From Clostridium yunnanense (GTDB lineage Bacteria; Bacillota; Clostridia; Clostridiales; Clostridiaceae): a DNA stretch of 64,000 bases. Of this stretch, positions 24,144 through 32,448 are shown piece by piece. Position 1 is the stretch's first letter; the number at the start of each line of letters is the position of its first letter. Where the stretch lies: contig NZ_JAENHN010000027.1 of the NCBI RefSeq assembly GCF_016595795.1, positions 62,001 to 126,000 of the forward strand, given 5' to 3'. Under the pieces are notes generated by a model. It was not told the origin of the DNA and did no database searches. It worked only from the letters and a program-made list of their open reading frames with translations. Made by a program: the position numbers and the translations under genes.

Positions 24144-24165
24144 TGATTAGTTAGAAGAAGAGAGA

Positions 24166-24206
24166 CTGCAGCACATTGATGAGAGATCGATGTGCTGTGG
24201 TTTTTT
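24166..24206 (+). terminator. Intrinsic terminator of the nucleotidase gene
   Basis: CAGCACAT...ATGTGCTG stem, 24169-24197, followed by GG and six T. Confidence 0.85.
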
Positions 24207-24792
24207 GTGTGTAGAGGGAAAATATGAAGGAGATTATTGAATATTGTAGAATAAAGGTATACAGGAGATGTGATGTAAAGAGAGGGGATAGTGTCTATAA
24301 TTGGAAGTTTGCAAAGTATATTAATGATTATTCTTATTGAAATAGTAAAAGACCCAGTTATATAAAATGTACAAAGAATAAAATTTAAGAAATTAATAGA
24401 ATAATTAATAGGATATATAGATTTTAAAAATCGAAAAATAGAAATAATACTAAATAAAATTATAGGGTATATGGGAAAAATGGATTGATAAGACAAGGTT
24501 GCTCAATGTAATACAAAAAGAACAGGGGGGTTCTAAATACATTAATATGGAGGATTTTAAAGATATTGACTTATCTAATAATGTAACACAACATTCTTAT
24601 GATATTACAGAGAAAGTAAAGGTTTAAATCAGACAATACTAGAAGGTAAAGGAGGCTTGAATATAGTCAAAAAACTTACGGGAAAATGGAAATCTTCTTT
24701 GACTGAAGATAAAAAGATGTGAAAAATTAGTTGGTATATTAAGGAACTATACAAAAATAGAATTTATAAACGGGGAAAAAGGAGGAGCAATA
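24207..24792. other. Decayed spacer
   Basis: No intact gene recognised in about 590 bases. Short frames with fair ribosome sites occur: ATG 24547 to TAA 24627 (MEDFKDIDLSNNVTQHSYDI...) and a TTG frame near 24658 (LNIVKKLTGKWKSSL...). These look like fragments of decayed genes. Just before the next gene is GGAGGAGC. Confidence 0.4.
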
Positions 24793-25395
24793 ATGGAATA
24801 CATGGGAGAAATATTTATATCACCAAGGTACAAAAAGGAGGATTTTATTAATTTAAACTTAACTATGACAAGTAATCAAGAAGATTGGATTAAGGCAATA
24901 GATATATTTGAAGATAGAATAAGAGGAAGATATTTAAATATAATAGATAGAATAATTGGTGATGGTTTTTTGATGATTGACGGATTTGCTGTTATGGCAT
25001 TAAACTGTTTACTAATAGAGACACTACTACAATTTAAGAATGGTTGGGATGAAACACGCAAAAGTAATAGTTATGAATATAGTAGATTTCTAATGGAAGA
25101 ATTTCCACATATATTTACAAGTAATAATTTAGCAAGAAAATTTTATGGAGACATAAGGTGTGGCATTTTACATTCAGCTCAAACAAAAAACGGAAGCCAG
25201 CTAACTATTAATAAAGGATATGTAGCAGAATTTATTTATACTAATATGCGAACAAGCATTAGTGTTGATGTGGTTGGTGTTTCTATGGTTATTAAAGATT
25301 ATTTTTTAAGGTATGTAGAAAAAATTAAGCAGAGTAACAATGGATATGAAAGACATTGTTTTTTAGAAAAAATGAAATTCTTATGTAAACATTAA
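24793..25395 (+). CDS. HEPN-like protein with Rx4H motif
   Basis: A 200-residue mostly helical protein. The segment KFYGDIRCGILHSAQTKNGS contains R-C-G-I-L-H, an Rx4H motif of the HEPN RNase type, and the upstream FAVMALNCLLIETLLQF helix fits the first HEPN helices. HEPN proteins of this kind are often single-gene defence or stress RNases. No nucleotidyltransferase partner is beside it. ATG 24793 follows AAGGAGGAGC. Family membership is inferred from the motif and helix layout only. Confidence 0.55.
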   Translation: MEYMGEIFISPRYKKEDFINLNLTMTSNQEDWIKAIDIFEDRIRGRYLNIIDRIIGDGFLMIDGFAVMALNCLLIETLLQFKNGWDETRKSNSYEYSRFLMEEFPHIFTSNNLARKFYGDIRCGILHSAQTKNGSQLTINKGYVAEFIYTNMRTSISVDVVGVSMVIKDYFLRYVEKIKQSNNGYERHCFLEKMKFLCKH

Positions 25396-25656
25396 ATACA
25401 TGAATTTAAAAGCCGCATTTAATATATGAGCAATTACATAATAAGTAAAGATATTACGATAAGTTAACATTCCACTATCCATAAAAATGGATGAGATGTA
25501 GGCAGTTTTATTAGGCTAATAGCAAGAAGCTAAAGTATATAAACTTTCATTAATAGGTATATCTAATTGTAATTGACTGAAAGTTAAAGACTATTTATAA
25601 AATCTGTAAGCAGATGATAAGTTATTTCAGCTTTAATGGTTTAAAGGAGGCAAGAT

Positions 25657-26313
25657 ATGAAAAAATTATTCATTGCAATTAGACAAGGTGATATAGAAAC
25701 TGTAAAAGCCTTACTAGAAAAGAAACCAGAGCTTATTTCATGCACAGCAAAACAGCCACCCAAAAAAGATCATGGACAATCTCCTTTGCAAGTTGCAATA
25801 AAGTCTGGAAACTTTGAAGTTGCAGAGTACCTTTTAGATCTTGGTGCTGATGTGAATTTTATGGAAAGTGAAAGTTGTTATGAGTGGAGGATGCCTGTTT
25901 TACAAGATGCTATCATGGCAGCTGTTAGGTGTTCTAGATGGAATACCAATGATGAAATAAGAGGATTTTGTGAGTTTAATTCTAAAGAAAAAGCTACTGC
26001 TGCATTTCATATATTGAAAAGGATGTTACATATGGAATCAGATGTCGATTGTTTAGATTCTTATGGAAACTCTTGTTTAATGAGAGCTATTTTAGATGCT
26101 AGGCAAATACTTCCCTCATATTATTATAATGAGGATAGGATATCTGACGATAGGATAATTACAGATGAACTTAAACAAGATCTAACACAAATTTTTGATT
26201 TACTATTCCAAAATGGCGCAGATGTGAATGAAATAGACAGAATAAGTGATAAGACACTTTATGAAACTTATGAAAAAGAACCAGTTTCTCAATTATTGAT
26301 GAAGAATAGATGA
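25657..26313 (+). CDS. Ankyrin-repeat protein
   Basis: A 218-residue cytosolic protein. Ankyrin units are visible at the N-terminus (FIAIRQGDIETVKALLEKKP, then GQSPLQVAIKSGNFEVAEYL with LDLGADVNF) and at the C-terminus (LLFQNGADVNEID). The middle part (residues about 75-150) is less regular but keeps DSYGNSCLMRAI. The role is presumably protein binding; the partner is unknown. ATG 25657 follows AAAGGAGGCAAG. Confidence 0.8.
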   Translation: MKKLFIAIRQGDIETVKALLEKKPELISCTAKQPPKKDHGQSPLQVAIKSGNFEVAEYLLDLGADVNFMESESCYEWRMPVLQDAIMAAVRCSRWNTNDEIRGFCEFNSKEKATAAFHILKRMLHMESDVDCLDSYGNSCLMRAILDARQILPSYYYNEDRISDDRIITDELKQDLTQIFDLLFQNGADVNEIDRISDKTLYETYEKEPVSQLLMKNR

Positions 26314-26506
26314 TAAGTAGCTCTACATTAAGATTGTGCGATATAGGAATCTATAGTGGAAATTGCTAATAAGCAAGTAACAAAAGATGTTATTTTAGAT
26401 AAAACAGGAATCATAGCTATCAATCTTCATTCCACCTTTGGGAAAATATAGAGAAAATGATATAGAAAGATGGCTAATTAAATCATTATGAGAGAAGAGT
26501 AAGTAG
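26314..26506. other. Spacer with a decayed reading frame
   Basis: After the ankyrin gene an open but startless stretch reads VEIANKQVTKDVILDKTGII, then AINLHSTFGKI and a stop, continuing with ENDIERWLIKSL in another frame. It looks like a frameshifted remnant; the family was not identified. Confidence 0.35.
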
Positions 26507-26536
26507 GATAGGTTTTAAAGCCTATCTTATTTTTTA
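26507..26536 (+). terminator. Intrinsic terminator, duplicated form A
   Basis: GATAGG-TTTTAAAG-CCTATC followed by TTATTTTTT. Almost identical to the terminator at 27851-27880. Confidence 0.8.
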
Positions 26537-26650
26537 TCAAAAATATAGTTAAATGATTTATCAAATAAGTTATGTGTAATAACTACTAATAAATTCATAT
26601 GAAATATAAGTAAAAAATGGTAAAATTAATTGATGGATGATAATTTATAG

Positions 26651-26672
26651 TATGTCAAACACTTTTGACATA
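26651..26672. promoter_or_regulatory. Candidate operator for the helix-turn-helix gene
   Basis: TATGTCAAA-CACT-TTTGACATA is a perfect 9-base inverted repeat about 80 bases upstream of the HTH gene. Such sites are typical binding places of XRE-type dimers. Confidence 0.5.
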
Positions 26673-26751
26673 GGAAAACAGGCCATATCCAATACTTTTG
26701 ATAGTAGAGTTTCATTCGAGGTTATAAACTGAAAGTGCAGGGGGACATTAT

Positions 26752-27327
26752 ATGGAGATCGGAAAACAAATAAAAAAATATAGAATGCAAATGGGATTTT
26801 CTCAGTAAGAATTGTCTGAAAAGATATTTGTATCTAGACAAACTATTTCAAATTGGGAAAATAATAAAAATTATCCTGATATGAAAAGTTTATTATTGCT
26901 AAGTGATCTTTTTAGTGTATCTCTTGACATATTAGTTAAAGGAGACCTTGAAGAAATGAAAGAAAAAGTTAATTCAGAAGACATTAGTAGATTTAAACAT
27001 GATGGGAATATCTTTGCGGTATTACTATTACTAGCAATTATATCACCTGTTCCACTTGTGAAGTTTATGGGTAATATTGGACTAGTGATTTTTGGTGTAG
27101 TTGCAATTATAGCAATATATTATTCAATTAGGGTTGAGAAATATAAAAAGAGTTTTAATATCCAAACTTATAAAGAAATTCTTGCTTTTACAGAGGGTGA
27201 AAGTTTGGATGACACTAAAAAGAATCAGGAGTATGGGAAGCGACCATATCAGAAAATTTTATTAGCAATAGGCTCTGCTCTAATTACACTAATAGTAGCA
27301 GTTATCATGAGTTTTATATTTTTGTAA
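26752..27327 (+). pseudogene. XRE-type HTH regulator with membrane tail, nonsense codon 19
   Basis: ATG 26752 behind GGGGGAC opens MEIGKQIKKYRMQMGFSQ, then TAA at 26806-26808, and the same frame continues ELSEKIFVSRQTISNWENNK. The family consensus is FSQEELAEK, so a single G-to-T change of GAA to TAA explains the stop. The rest is intact: HTH, then three hydrophobic segments from about residue 85 onward. This combination of XRE HTH and membrane tail is common in Firmicutes. Translation could restart at TTG 26812, but would lack the first HTH helix. Confidence 0.8.
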
Positions 27328-27359
27328 AGCTTAAAGTTTATTTAAAGAGTTCCGATATA

Positions 27360-27545
27360 GAAACTTAATTTGTACTTGTTCGAAAATCATAGATCAATGA
27401 ATTTTAGTATATATAAATTAATAGTTGAGTTAGGAACTTTATATAGGGTTCTATTACGAAAACTTAAGTTATGAATGTTCGAAAATCGTGCACCTATGAA
27501 TTTTAGGCATGCATAACTTAATAGTTGAAGTTGGAACCCTATAGC
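27360..27545. repeat. Pair of about 85-bp direct repeats
   Basis: Unit 1 (27360-27444) and unit 2 (27459-27545) share AACTTAA, TGTTCGAAAATC, ATGAATTTTAG, TTAATAGTTGA and GGAAC in the same order and spacing. Lies between the HTH gene and the small membrane protein gene. Confidence 0.75.
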
Positions 27546-27582
27546 TATATTAAAATGATATATTTAAAAGAGGGACGATTAT

Positions 27583-27855
27583 ATGAAAAAAGGTATCATG
27601 ACATTATTACCAATAATCAGTATTATTTTATTAATTTTAGATTTAGTTGGATTTATAGACTCAAATATTGCACTATCTGTTGCAGTATCATTATGTGGAG
27701 TGTCAAGTATATTAAATGGCTATACTTTATATGTTAAGAAAAAGAAGAAAGAATCAATTCCACTAGTTTTAGCTGGGGTTTTTATAATCATTGTTTCAAT
27801 ACTTACACTATTTTTAAGAAATATAGAAACTATAATTTGCAATTTAGTAAGATAG
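27583..27855 (+). CDS. Small membrane protein (90 aa)
   Basis: A 90-residue protein with hydrophobic helices at about residues 5-24, 28-48 and 60-80, and a KKKKKES loop between the second and third. The family is unknown. ATG 27583 follows GAGGGACG. It lies directly behind the direct-repeat pair, and its stop overlaps a terminator nearly the same as the one before the HTH gene, so HTH gene and membrane protein are bracketed by matching terminators. Confidence 0.65.
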   Translation: MKKGIMTLLPIISIILLILDLVGFIDSNIALSVAVSLCGVSSILNGYTLYVKKKKKESIPLVLAGVFIIIVSILTLFLRNIETIICNLVR

Positions 27856-27880
27856 GTTTAAAAGCCTATCTTATTTTTTT
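27851..27880 (+). terminator. Intrinsic terminator, duplicated form B
   Basis: GATAGG-TTTAAAAG-CCTATC followed by TTATTTTTTT. Sister of the terminator at 26507. It overlaps the stop codon of the small membrane protein. Confidence 0.8.
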
Positions 27881-28074
27881 GTAAAGGAAGGTAATACTAT
27901 TCATTATATTTATTACTAATAGCTCTTGGCGTGATTAGCAAGTAACTTGTCGTAAGGTGCTAGTTACTTGATCATATTTAATAGGTATAATGTAATCAAT
28001 GTTTAACTAGAAAGGAAAAATGTGAGTGTAACTAAGCTAGTGAACGTATAGATAAATAAGGGAGGTTTATATGA

Positions 28075-29079
28075 ATGGCATCGCATGCGCGTATTAAAAT
28101 AACGGCTGGATTTTGGGAAAGTTTGTGTCAATTAGGTATTGATGTTAATCACGTAGTTAGAAAAGCTCAGCTACCACTAACAATTATTACTTCACCATTT
28201 GTCACCACGGCTCAATATTTTGCAATTTGGAATGCTTATTCGGATATTATTGGTGATACTGCTAAAGCAATTATTAAGCTTGCAACCGTATTTGAAACTA
28301 CTCATTATCCGCCTGCTGTCTTAGCGACTTATCATGCACGTGATTATCGCGATGCGCTAAAGCGAATGGCCAGATACAAGCAATTATGTCCGCCTGAAGG
28401 TTTACGTATTGTTGAGAAAGGTGATGAGTGTACAATAGAATTGGAATGGTTGTATGTTGAACAGCCTGGTCCACCGATTTTAGTTGGTATCACTCTTGCA
28501 TTTCTTCTAGAATTAGGTCGTAGGGGGACAGCTCAGCCTTTAAAGGCCAAATTAGTAGAAATTTCTGATTCTATAAGCAATATACAGGAGCTTGAAGCTT
28601 ACTTTGGCTGTCGAGTTCAGATTGGTGCAAGTTGCAATCGATTGACATTACAGAGAGGAGATTTAGACCGTCCGTTTACATCATATAATGTAGAGCTTTT
28701 AGAGATTCTGACTCCAGTACTGGAACAATCGCTGGATGAGAGGCAACGGAGCTATTCGATTACTGAGATGGTTAAATGGATTGTAAAACGTAGTTTAACA
28801 GGAGGGTGTCCTGATATTAAGACAGTGGCGAGTGAACTAGGGATGAGCAATCGAACATTGCAGCGTCGTCTTATTGATGAAGGTACTAGCTTTAAGAATT
28901 TATTGGCACAAGTAAGGCATGAGAAGGCAATAGAGTACTTAAAAGATTCATCTCTAGATATTAAAGAAGTAGCCTTTATGATTGGATATGAAGACATAAA
29001 TTCGTTTTATCGCGCTTTTAGACTTTGGGAAGGTGATACTCCTTCAAATTGGCGTGCTAAACATTTAGATAAAAGTTAG
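28075..29079 (+). CDS. AraC-family regulator with arabinose-binding-like N-domain
   Basis: A 334-residue regulator: an N-terminal domain of the OruR/ArgR type (arabinose-binding-like, residues about 10-195) and a C-terminal AraC HTH pair, with the signature VASELGMSNRTLQRRLIDEG and IKEVAFMIGYEDINSFYRAF. The type is far more common in Proteobacteria, and the codon use (CGT, CGC, GCG) is richer in G+C than that of its neighbours, suggesting transfer. ATG 28075 is 9 bases after GGAGG; an out-of-frame ATG at 28071 overlaps. The SDR gene follows 42 bases later and is the likely target. Confidence 0.85.
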   Translation: MASHARIKITAGFWESLCQLGIDVNHVVRKAQLPLTIITSPFVTTAQYFAIWNAYSDIIGDTAKAIIKLATVFETTHYPPAVLATYHARDYRDALKRMARYKQLCPPEGLRIVEKGDECTIELEWLYVEQPGPPILVGITLAFLLELGRRGTAQPLKAKLVEISDSISNIQELEAYFGCRVQIGASCNRLTLQRGDLDRPFTSYNVELLEILTPVLEQSLDERQRSYSITEMVKWIVKRSLTGGCPDIKTVASELGMSNRTLQRRLIDEGTSFKNLLAQVRHEKAIEYLKDSSLDIKEVAFMIGYEDINSFYRAFRLWEGDTPSNWRAKHLDKS

Positions 29080-29120
29080 ATAAATTAACATTGTACTAAA
29101 ATTAAAAGGAGAAATGTATC

Positions 29121-29915
29121 ATGGATATGGGATTAAACAATAAAACAGCTTTAGTTACAGGATCAACAAAAGGTATTGGTAAAGCAATCGCAATGGAACT
29201 TGCTAAGGAAGGCGTTAATGTACTAATTAATGGACGAAACTATGAGGAAGTAGAACTGATCGTAAATGAAATTAAATCAAAATTTCCATCTACTTCTCCT
29301 CAAAATGCTACAGCAGATCTTGTAAATGTTAAACAAAGAGAAACTTTATTTGAGAAATATCCTAATATTGATATTTTGGTTAATAATATGGGTATCTATG
29401 AAATTATGGATTACAATGATGTTGATGATATTGTATGGGAAAAATACTTTGAAACTAATGTCCTTGCAGCAAATGGATTATGTAAATTTTATTTAAATAA
29501 AATGTTGAAAAATAATTATGGCCGCATTATCTTTATTGCTAGCGAAGAAGCAATTATGCCTTCTGGGCAAATGCCTCAGTATTGCATGACCAAATCAATG
29601 TTATTATCACTGTCAAAAAGTTTGTCTAAATTAACAATAGGAAAAGAAGTTACAGTTAATACAATTATGCCAGGGCCAACACTTTCTGAAAATGTATATC
29701 AAATAATTGATAGTATATATTCTGACGAAAATATGGCTTTTGAAGAAAAAGAGAAAAAGTTTATGGCTACAAATCTACCTCAATCTGAAATACAGCGTTT
29801 TATTAGACCAAGTGAAGTAGGTAGACTAGCTGCATTTGTATGTAGCCCTTATGCATCTGCATTTAAAGGTTCTCCAATTCGTATGGATGGAGGAATGGTA
29901 CCTACTATTTATTAA
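29121..29915 (+). CDS. Short-chain dehydrogenase/reductase
   Basis: A 264-residue classical SDR. TGSTKGIGKAIA is the NAD(P)-binding TGxxxGxG, VNNMG matches NNAG, and the active site is ASEEA for Ser with YCMTKS giving YxxxK. The C-terminus keeps MDGGMVP. It reduces or oxidises a carbonyl/alcohol substrate that is not evident. ATG 29121 follows AAAAGGAGAAATG. With the AraC gene 42 bases upstream it forms a regulator-enzyme pair. Confidence 0.88.
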   Translation: MDMGLNNKTALVTGSTKGIGKAIAMELAKEGVNVLINGRNYEEVELIVNEIKSKFPSTSPQNATADLVNVKQRETLFEKYPNIDILVNNMGIYEIMDYNDVDDIVWEKYFETNVLAANGLCKFYLNKMLKNNYGRIIFIASEEAIMPSGQMPQYCMTKSMLLSLSKSLSKLTIGKEVTVNTIMPGPTLSENVYQIIDSIYSDENMAFEEKEKKFMATNLPQSEIQRFIRPSEVGRLAAFVCSPYASAFKGSPIRMDGGMVPTIY

Positions 29916-30010
29916 ATCATTAAGAGGGAAGAATTAGTAAGATATATGACGTGGACTTTTTTTATATGAGAGTTTCAGCACTTGAAGGTTAGAATAATGT
30001 AAATAGGTTT

Positions 30011-30043
30011 AAGCTACCACTCTTACAATGGGTGGTAGCTTTT
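30011..30043 (+). terminator. Intrinsic terminator
   Basis: AAGCTACCAC...GTGGTAGCTTTTG. Its sequence is also the start of a leader shared with the region upstream of the second two-domain GNAT at 61938. Confidence 0.7.
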
Positions 30044-30121
30044 GTATAAAGAATAATATAGAAACGACTATTATCTTTTATTTTCATATGCAGAAACCTT
30101 AAAATTATATAGAACACATAG
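30014..30121 (+). repeat. GNAT leader repeat, copy 1
   Basis: Matches 61938-62055 over about 110 bases, including AATATAGAAA, CTTTTATT and AACCTTAAAATTATATA. It lies upstream of one of two homologous GNAT genes. Confidence 0.65.
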
Positions 30122-30236
30122 TTCATTCAAATTGTGAAGCTTAATTATATTTTTGGAGTTAGATTGGTTTGTTACATATGATAGTGACTATTCTTGGAAA
30201 AAAGTATTAAACCAGAATTATGAAGGGGGAATTGAT

Positions 30237-31163
30237 TTGGGTACTACTTTTAGATATTATACAGATGATGATTTTTTCAAAGTAGAAGAACTTATTTTAG
30301 AAAGCTACAAATGGGGGAATCCACCATGGGGATTTAGTAGGCATGAGTTCTGTAGTGGAGTTCATGGTGCATGGGCAAATGTAAAAGATAATTGGAGACA
30401 TACCGTTGGAGTCTGGGAAGAAGATTGCAAGGTTATTTCAGCAGTTATTTGCGAAGGTGTATGGAATGGAGATGCATTTTTTCTTTTCGATTCGTTAGAA
30501 CGACAAAGAGATAGTAAATTACTTGCGAGTATGTTTCATCATGCAGAAACACATCTGTCCTGTTTTGCAAAAGATTATAAAGAAAAGACTCGATATTTAC
30601 ATATGGTGATTCCGCCAGAATATAATTATGTAAAGAACATGTCAAAAGAAAGAGGGTATGAATTATCACAGAATGTAGAGCGGTCACTTATACTTCCATT
30701 TACAGGTGACAAGTTTGATGTTGTGCTCCCAGAGGGATATACGATAAGTGATGGAACCGAAACACCAGACTTTTTTCTTTCTAATACCCATATGTTTTCG
30801 TTTAACTATACACTTCCAACGGCAGAAACTGGTGAAATAGGGTTTCGTGATTTGAGAAAGATGCCAGGGTATAAACCAGAACTTGATTTATGTGTGCTAG
30901 ATATGGAAGGAAAGCCAGTGGGGAGTGCTATCATTTGGTATAATGAAAAGATGCCTTATTGTGAATTAGAGCCGCTTGGAGTTGTTTGGTGGTGCAGGAG
31001 AAAGGGAATAGCAAGAGCATTGATTTATGAGGCAGCCAATCGTATTATGAAGATGGCTCCTAAGTGTAGAGGAATGCTTGGAGGAGACCAGCAATTTTAC
31101 TGGGATTTAGGTTTTAAAGTTGAAACAACCTGTGAGTGTTGGAATTGGAGCAAAAGATTTTAA
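30237..31163 (+). CDS. Two-domain GNAT acetyltransferase (paralog A)
   Basis: A 308-residue protein. The N-terminal half has a degenerate GNAT fold (FRYYTDDDFFKVEELILESY, later WRHTVGVWEEDCKVISAVIC). The C-terminal half has the active motif A ELEPLGVVWWCRRKGIARAL and a GGDQQFYWDLGFKVE end. It matches the protein at 62129-62998 in domain order and in the final GG...FY...GF motif. TTG 30237, preceded by AAGGGGGA, is chosen; a longer frame from TTG 30153 has no ribosome site. Substrate unknown. Confidence 0.75.
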   Translation: MGTTFRYYTDDDFFKVEELILESYKWGNPPWGFSRHEFCSGVHGAWANVKDNWRHTVGVWEEDCKVISAVICEGVWNGDAFFLFDSLERQRDSKLLASMFHHAETHLSCFAKDYKEKTRYLHMVIPPEYNYVKNMSKERGYELSQNVERSLILPFTGDKFDVVLPEGYTISDGTETPDFFLSNTHMFSFNYTLPTAETGEIGFRDLRKMPGYKPELDLCVLDMEGKPVGSAIIWYNEKMPYCELEPLGVVWWCRRKGIARALIYEAANRIMKMAPKCRGMLGGDQQFYWDLGFKVETTCECWNWSKRF

Positions 31164-31208
31164 TAGTAGATAATCTCATCAAGTACTATATAAATAAAAT
31201 ATGTAAAA

Positions 31209-31350
31209 CGGGGCTGTCGCATTAGTGGTTAAAAACAGTTGGTGTTCAGCCCTTATTCTATTGTAGCAAAACTATAACTGATTGAGCCTGCTTTATTGAC
31301 CAGCTGTTTAGTCTGCTGATTCAAGGGCACTTTTTATATTTAGTGAGGGT
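31209..31350. other. Possible insertion-sequence end fragment
   Basis: GGGGCTGTCGCATTAGTG resembles the terminal bases of IS1182-type elements. No transposase or second terminus is seen, so it would be a solo remnant at the end of the LpxC operon. Confidence 0.3.
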
Positions 31351-31380
31351 TTTCAATAATTTTTACGTAAATATTTATAT

Positions 31381-32427
31381 CTAGTGAAGATTTTCTTTAG
31401 AAAGCGAGTTAAGTTTGTCTAGTGGAAAGTAATAATCCATGTATTGCCTCAATACAAGGCCAGTTGCAGGGCTGCCTGGTATTACCTCCTGGCAAAGTAC
31501 TTCTGAGCGTATTAAGTTTTCTGGCTCATTTATTCCAAATAGTGACCGCATACATGTAGAACTGCTGAATCTGGGATTTATTTCGAAAATTACTGGCATG
31601 CAGTCTTTTAGGCGCAATTGAATATTTATAGCTCCATAGGCTCCCAGTGTACTTGCAACCATGGCACAATAATCTGCAATGTGGTGATAATCATCAGAAA
31701 CTGCAGCAATAGTAACTCCTTCCAGAAGATATCGCCTTAAAGCGATCTTGGAAATGACCTTTCCTTTTTGATTTATGCAAATCCCTACGGTAAACTCTTG
31801 ATCCTCATCTGTAAGGTATTCCTGTATAATTAGACCTTTCTTACCATTTATATTTTCAAGTAGCTGCTGATTATCCTTAACTAGAACAACACCCACTGAG
31901 CCACGCCCAAAACGTGGCTTGACTATCAATGGAAAACCAGTATCTTCAATAAATGATGAGAGCATACCATCATCCTCAGGATATCTTATACTTGCAGGAA
32001 TTTGAAAGCCGGAGCGTTGTAAATAGCACATGGTCAGCCACTTATCGGTGCAAAGTTCTATAACTTCGGGAGAATTTACAAACACCTTTGCTCCTGTAGA
32101 TTTTTCAAGGGATTCTCTGTTTCTTGAATAAAAGGGAAGCTCCGCTGTAGAGCCGATAAATATCGCTTTAATCTGATGATTTATACAAAGATTTTTAATA
32201 AACATATAATAGCTTTCTTCATCTGCTGCCTGAGGACATATAAAGCTTTTAGCGGCAAAAAATAAACCTAATGAATATGGATTAGAGTCAATTGCTATTA
32301 TTTCAACAGGAAGCACCGATTCTTTCAGTGATCTCATAATACCAAGCCCGTATACAGAACCTGAACCTGTAACCAAAACATTGATAGTATTGCTAGTTTC
32401 ATTCATATTTTTGTAAACTGCTGACAA
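31381..32427 (-). CDS. ATP-grasp ligase (CarB/PylC-like)
   Basis: A 348-residue ATP-grasp enzyme. It opens with a nucleotide-type NVLVTGSGSVYGLGIMRSL; the ATP-binding core is FPLIVKPRFGRGSVGVVLV and LIIQEYLTDEDQEFTVGIC, and VIFEINPRFSSSTCM carries the metal-binding E and N. It would couple a carboxylate to an amine through an acyl phosphate. TTG 32427 lies 9 bases after AGGAGG; TTG 32436 is adjacent to that site and rejected. It is the last gene of the six-gene operon, 21 bases after the LpxC gene, and could attach an amino acid to the amino sugar freed by that enzyme (inference). Confidence 0.82.
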   Translation of the reverse strand: MSAVYKNMNETSNTINVLVTGSGSVYGLGIMRSLKESVLPVEIIAIDSNPYSLGLFFAAKSFICPQAADEESYYMFIKNLCINHQIKAIFIGSTAELPFYSRNRESLEKSTGAKVFVNSPEVIELCTDKWLTMCYLQRSGFQIPASIRYPEDDGMLSSFIEDTGFPLIVKPRFGRGSVGVVLVKDNQQLLENINGKKGLIIQEYLTDEDQEFTVGICINQKGKVISKIALRRYLLEGVTIAAVSDDYHHIADYCAMVASTLGAYGAINIQLRLKDCMPVIFEINPRFSSSTCMRSLFGINEPENLIRSEVLCQEVIPGSPATGLVLRQYMDYYFPLDKLNSLSKENLH

Positions 32428-32448
32428 TGTAATCAACCTCCTGTACTG

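Noticed and set aside
24140-24496. Minus-strand 118-residue frame after the nucleotidase gene
   Set aside because: It is built from low-complexity A+T-rich DNA, crosses the terminator hairpin and has no ribosome site; Ile/Phe/Tyr-rich sequence is typical of a chance frame.
31209-31350. Complete insertion sequence at the end of the LpxC operon
   Set aside because: Only one terminus-like string is seen; no transposase or second end.
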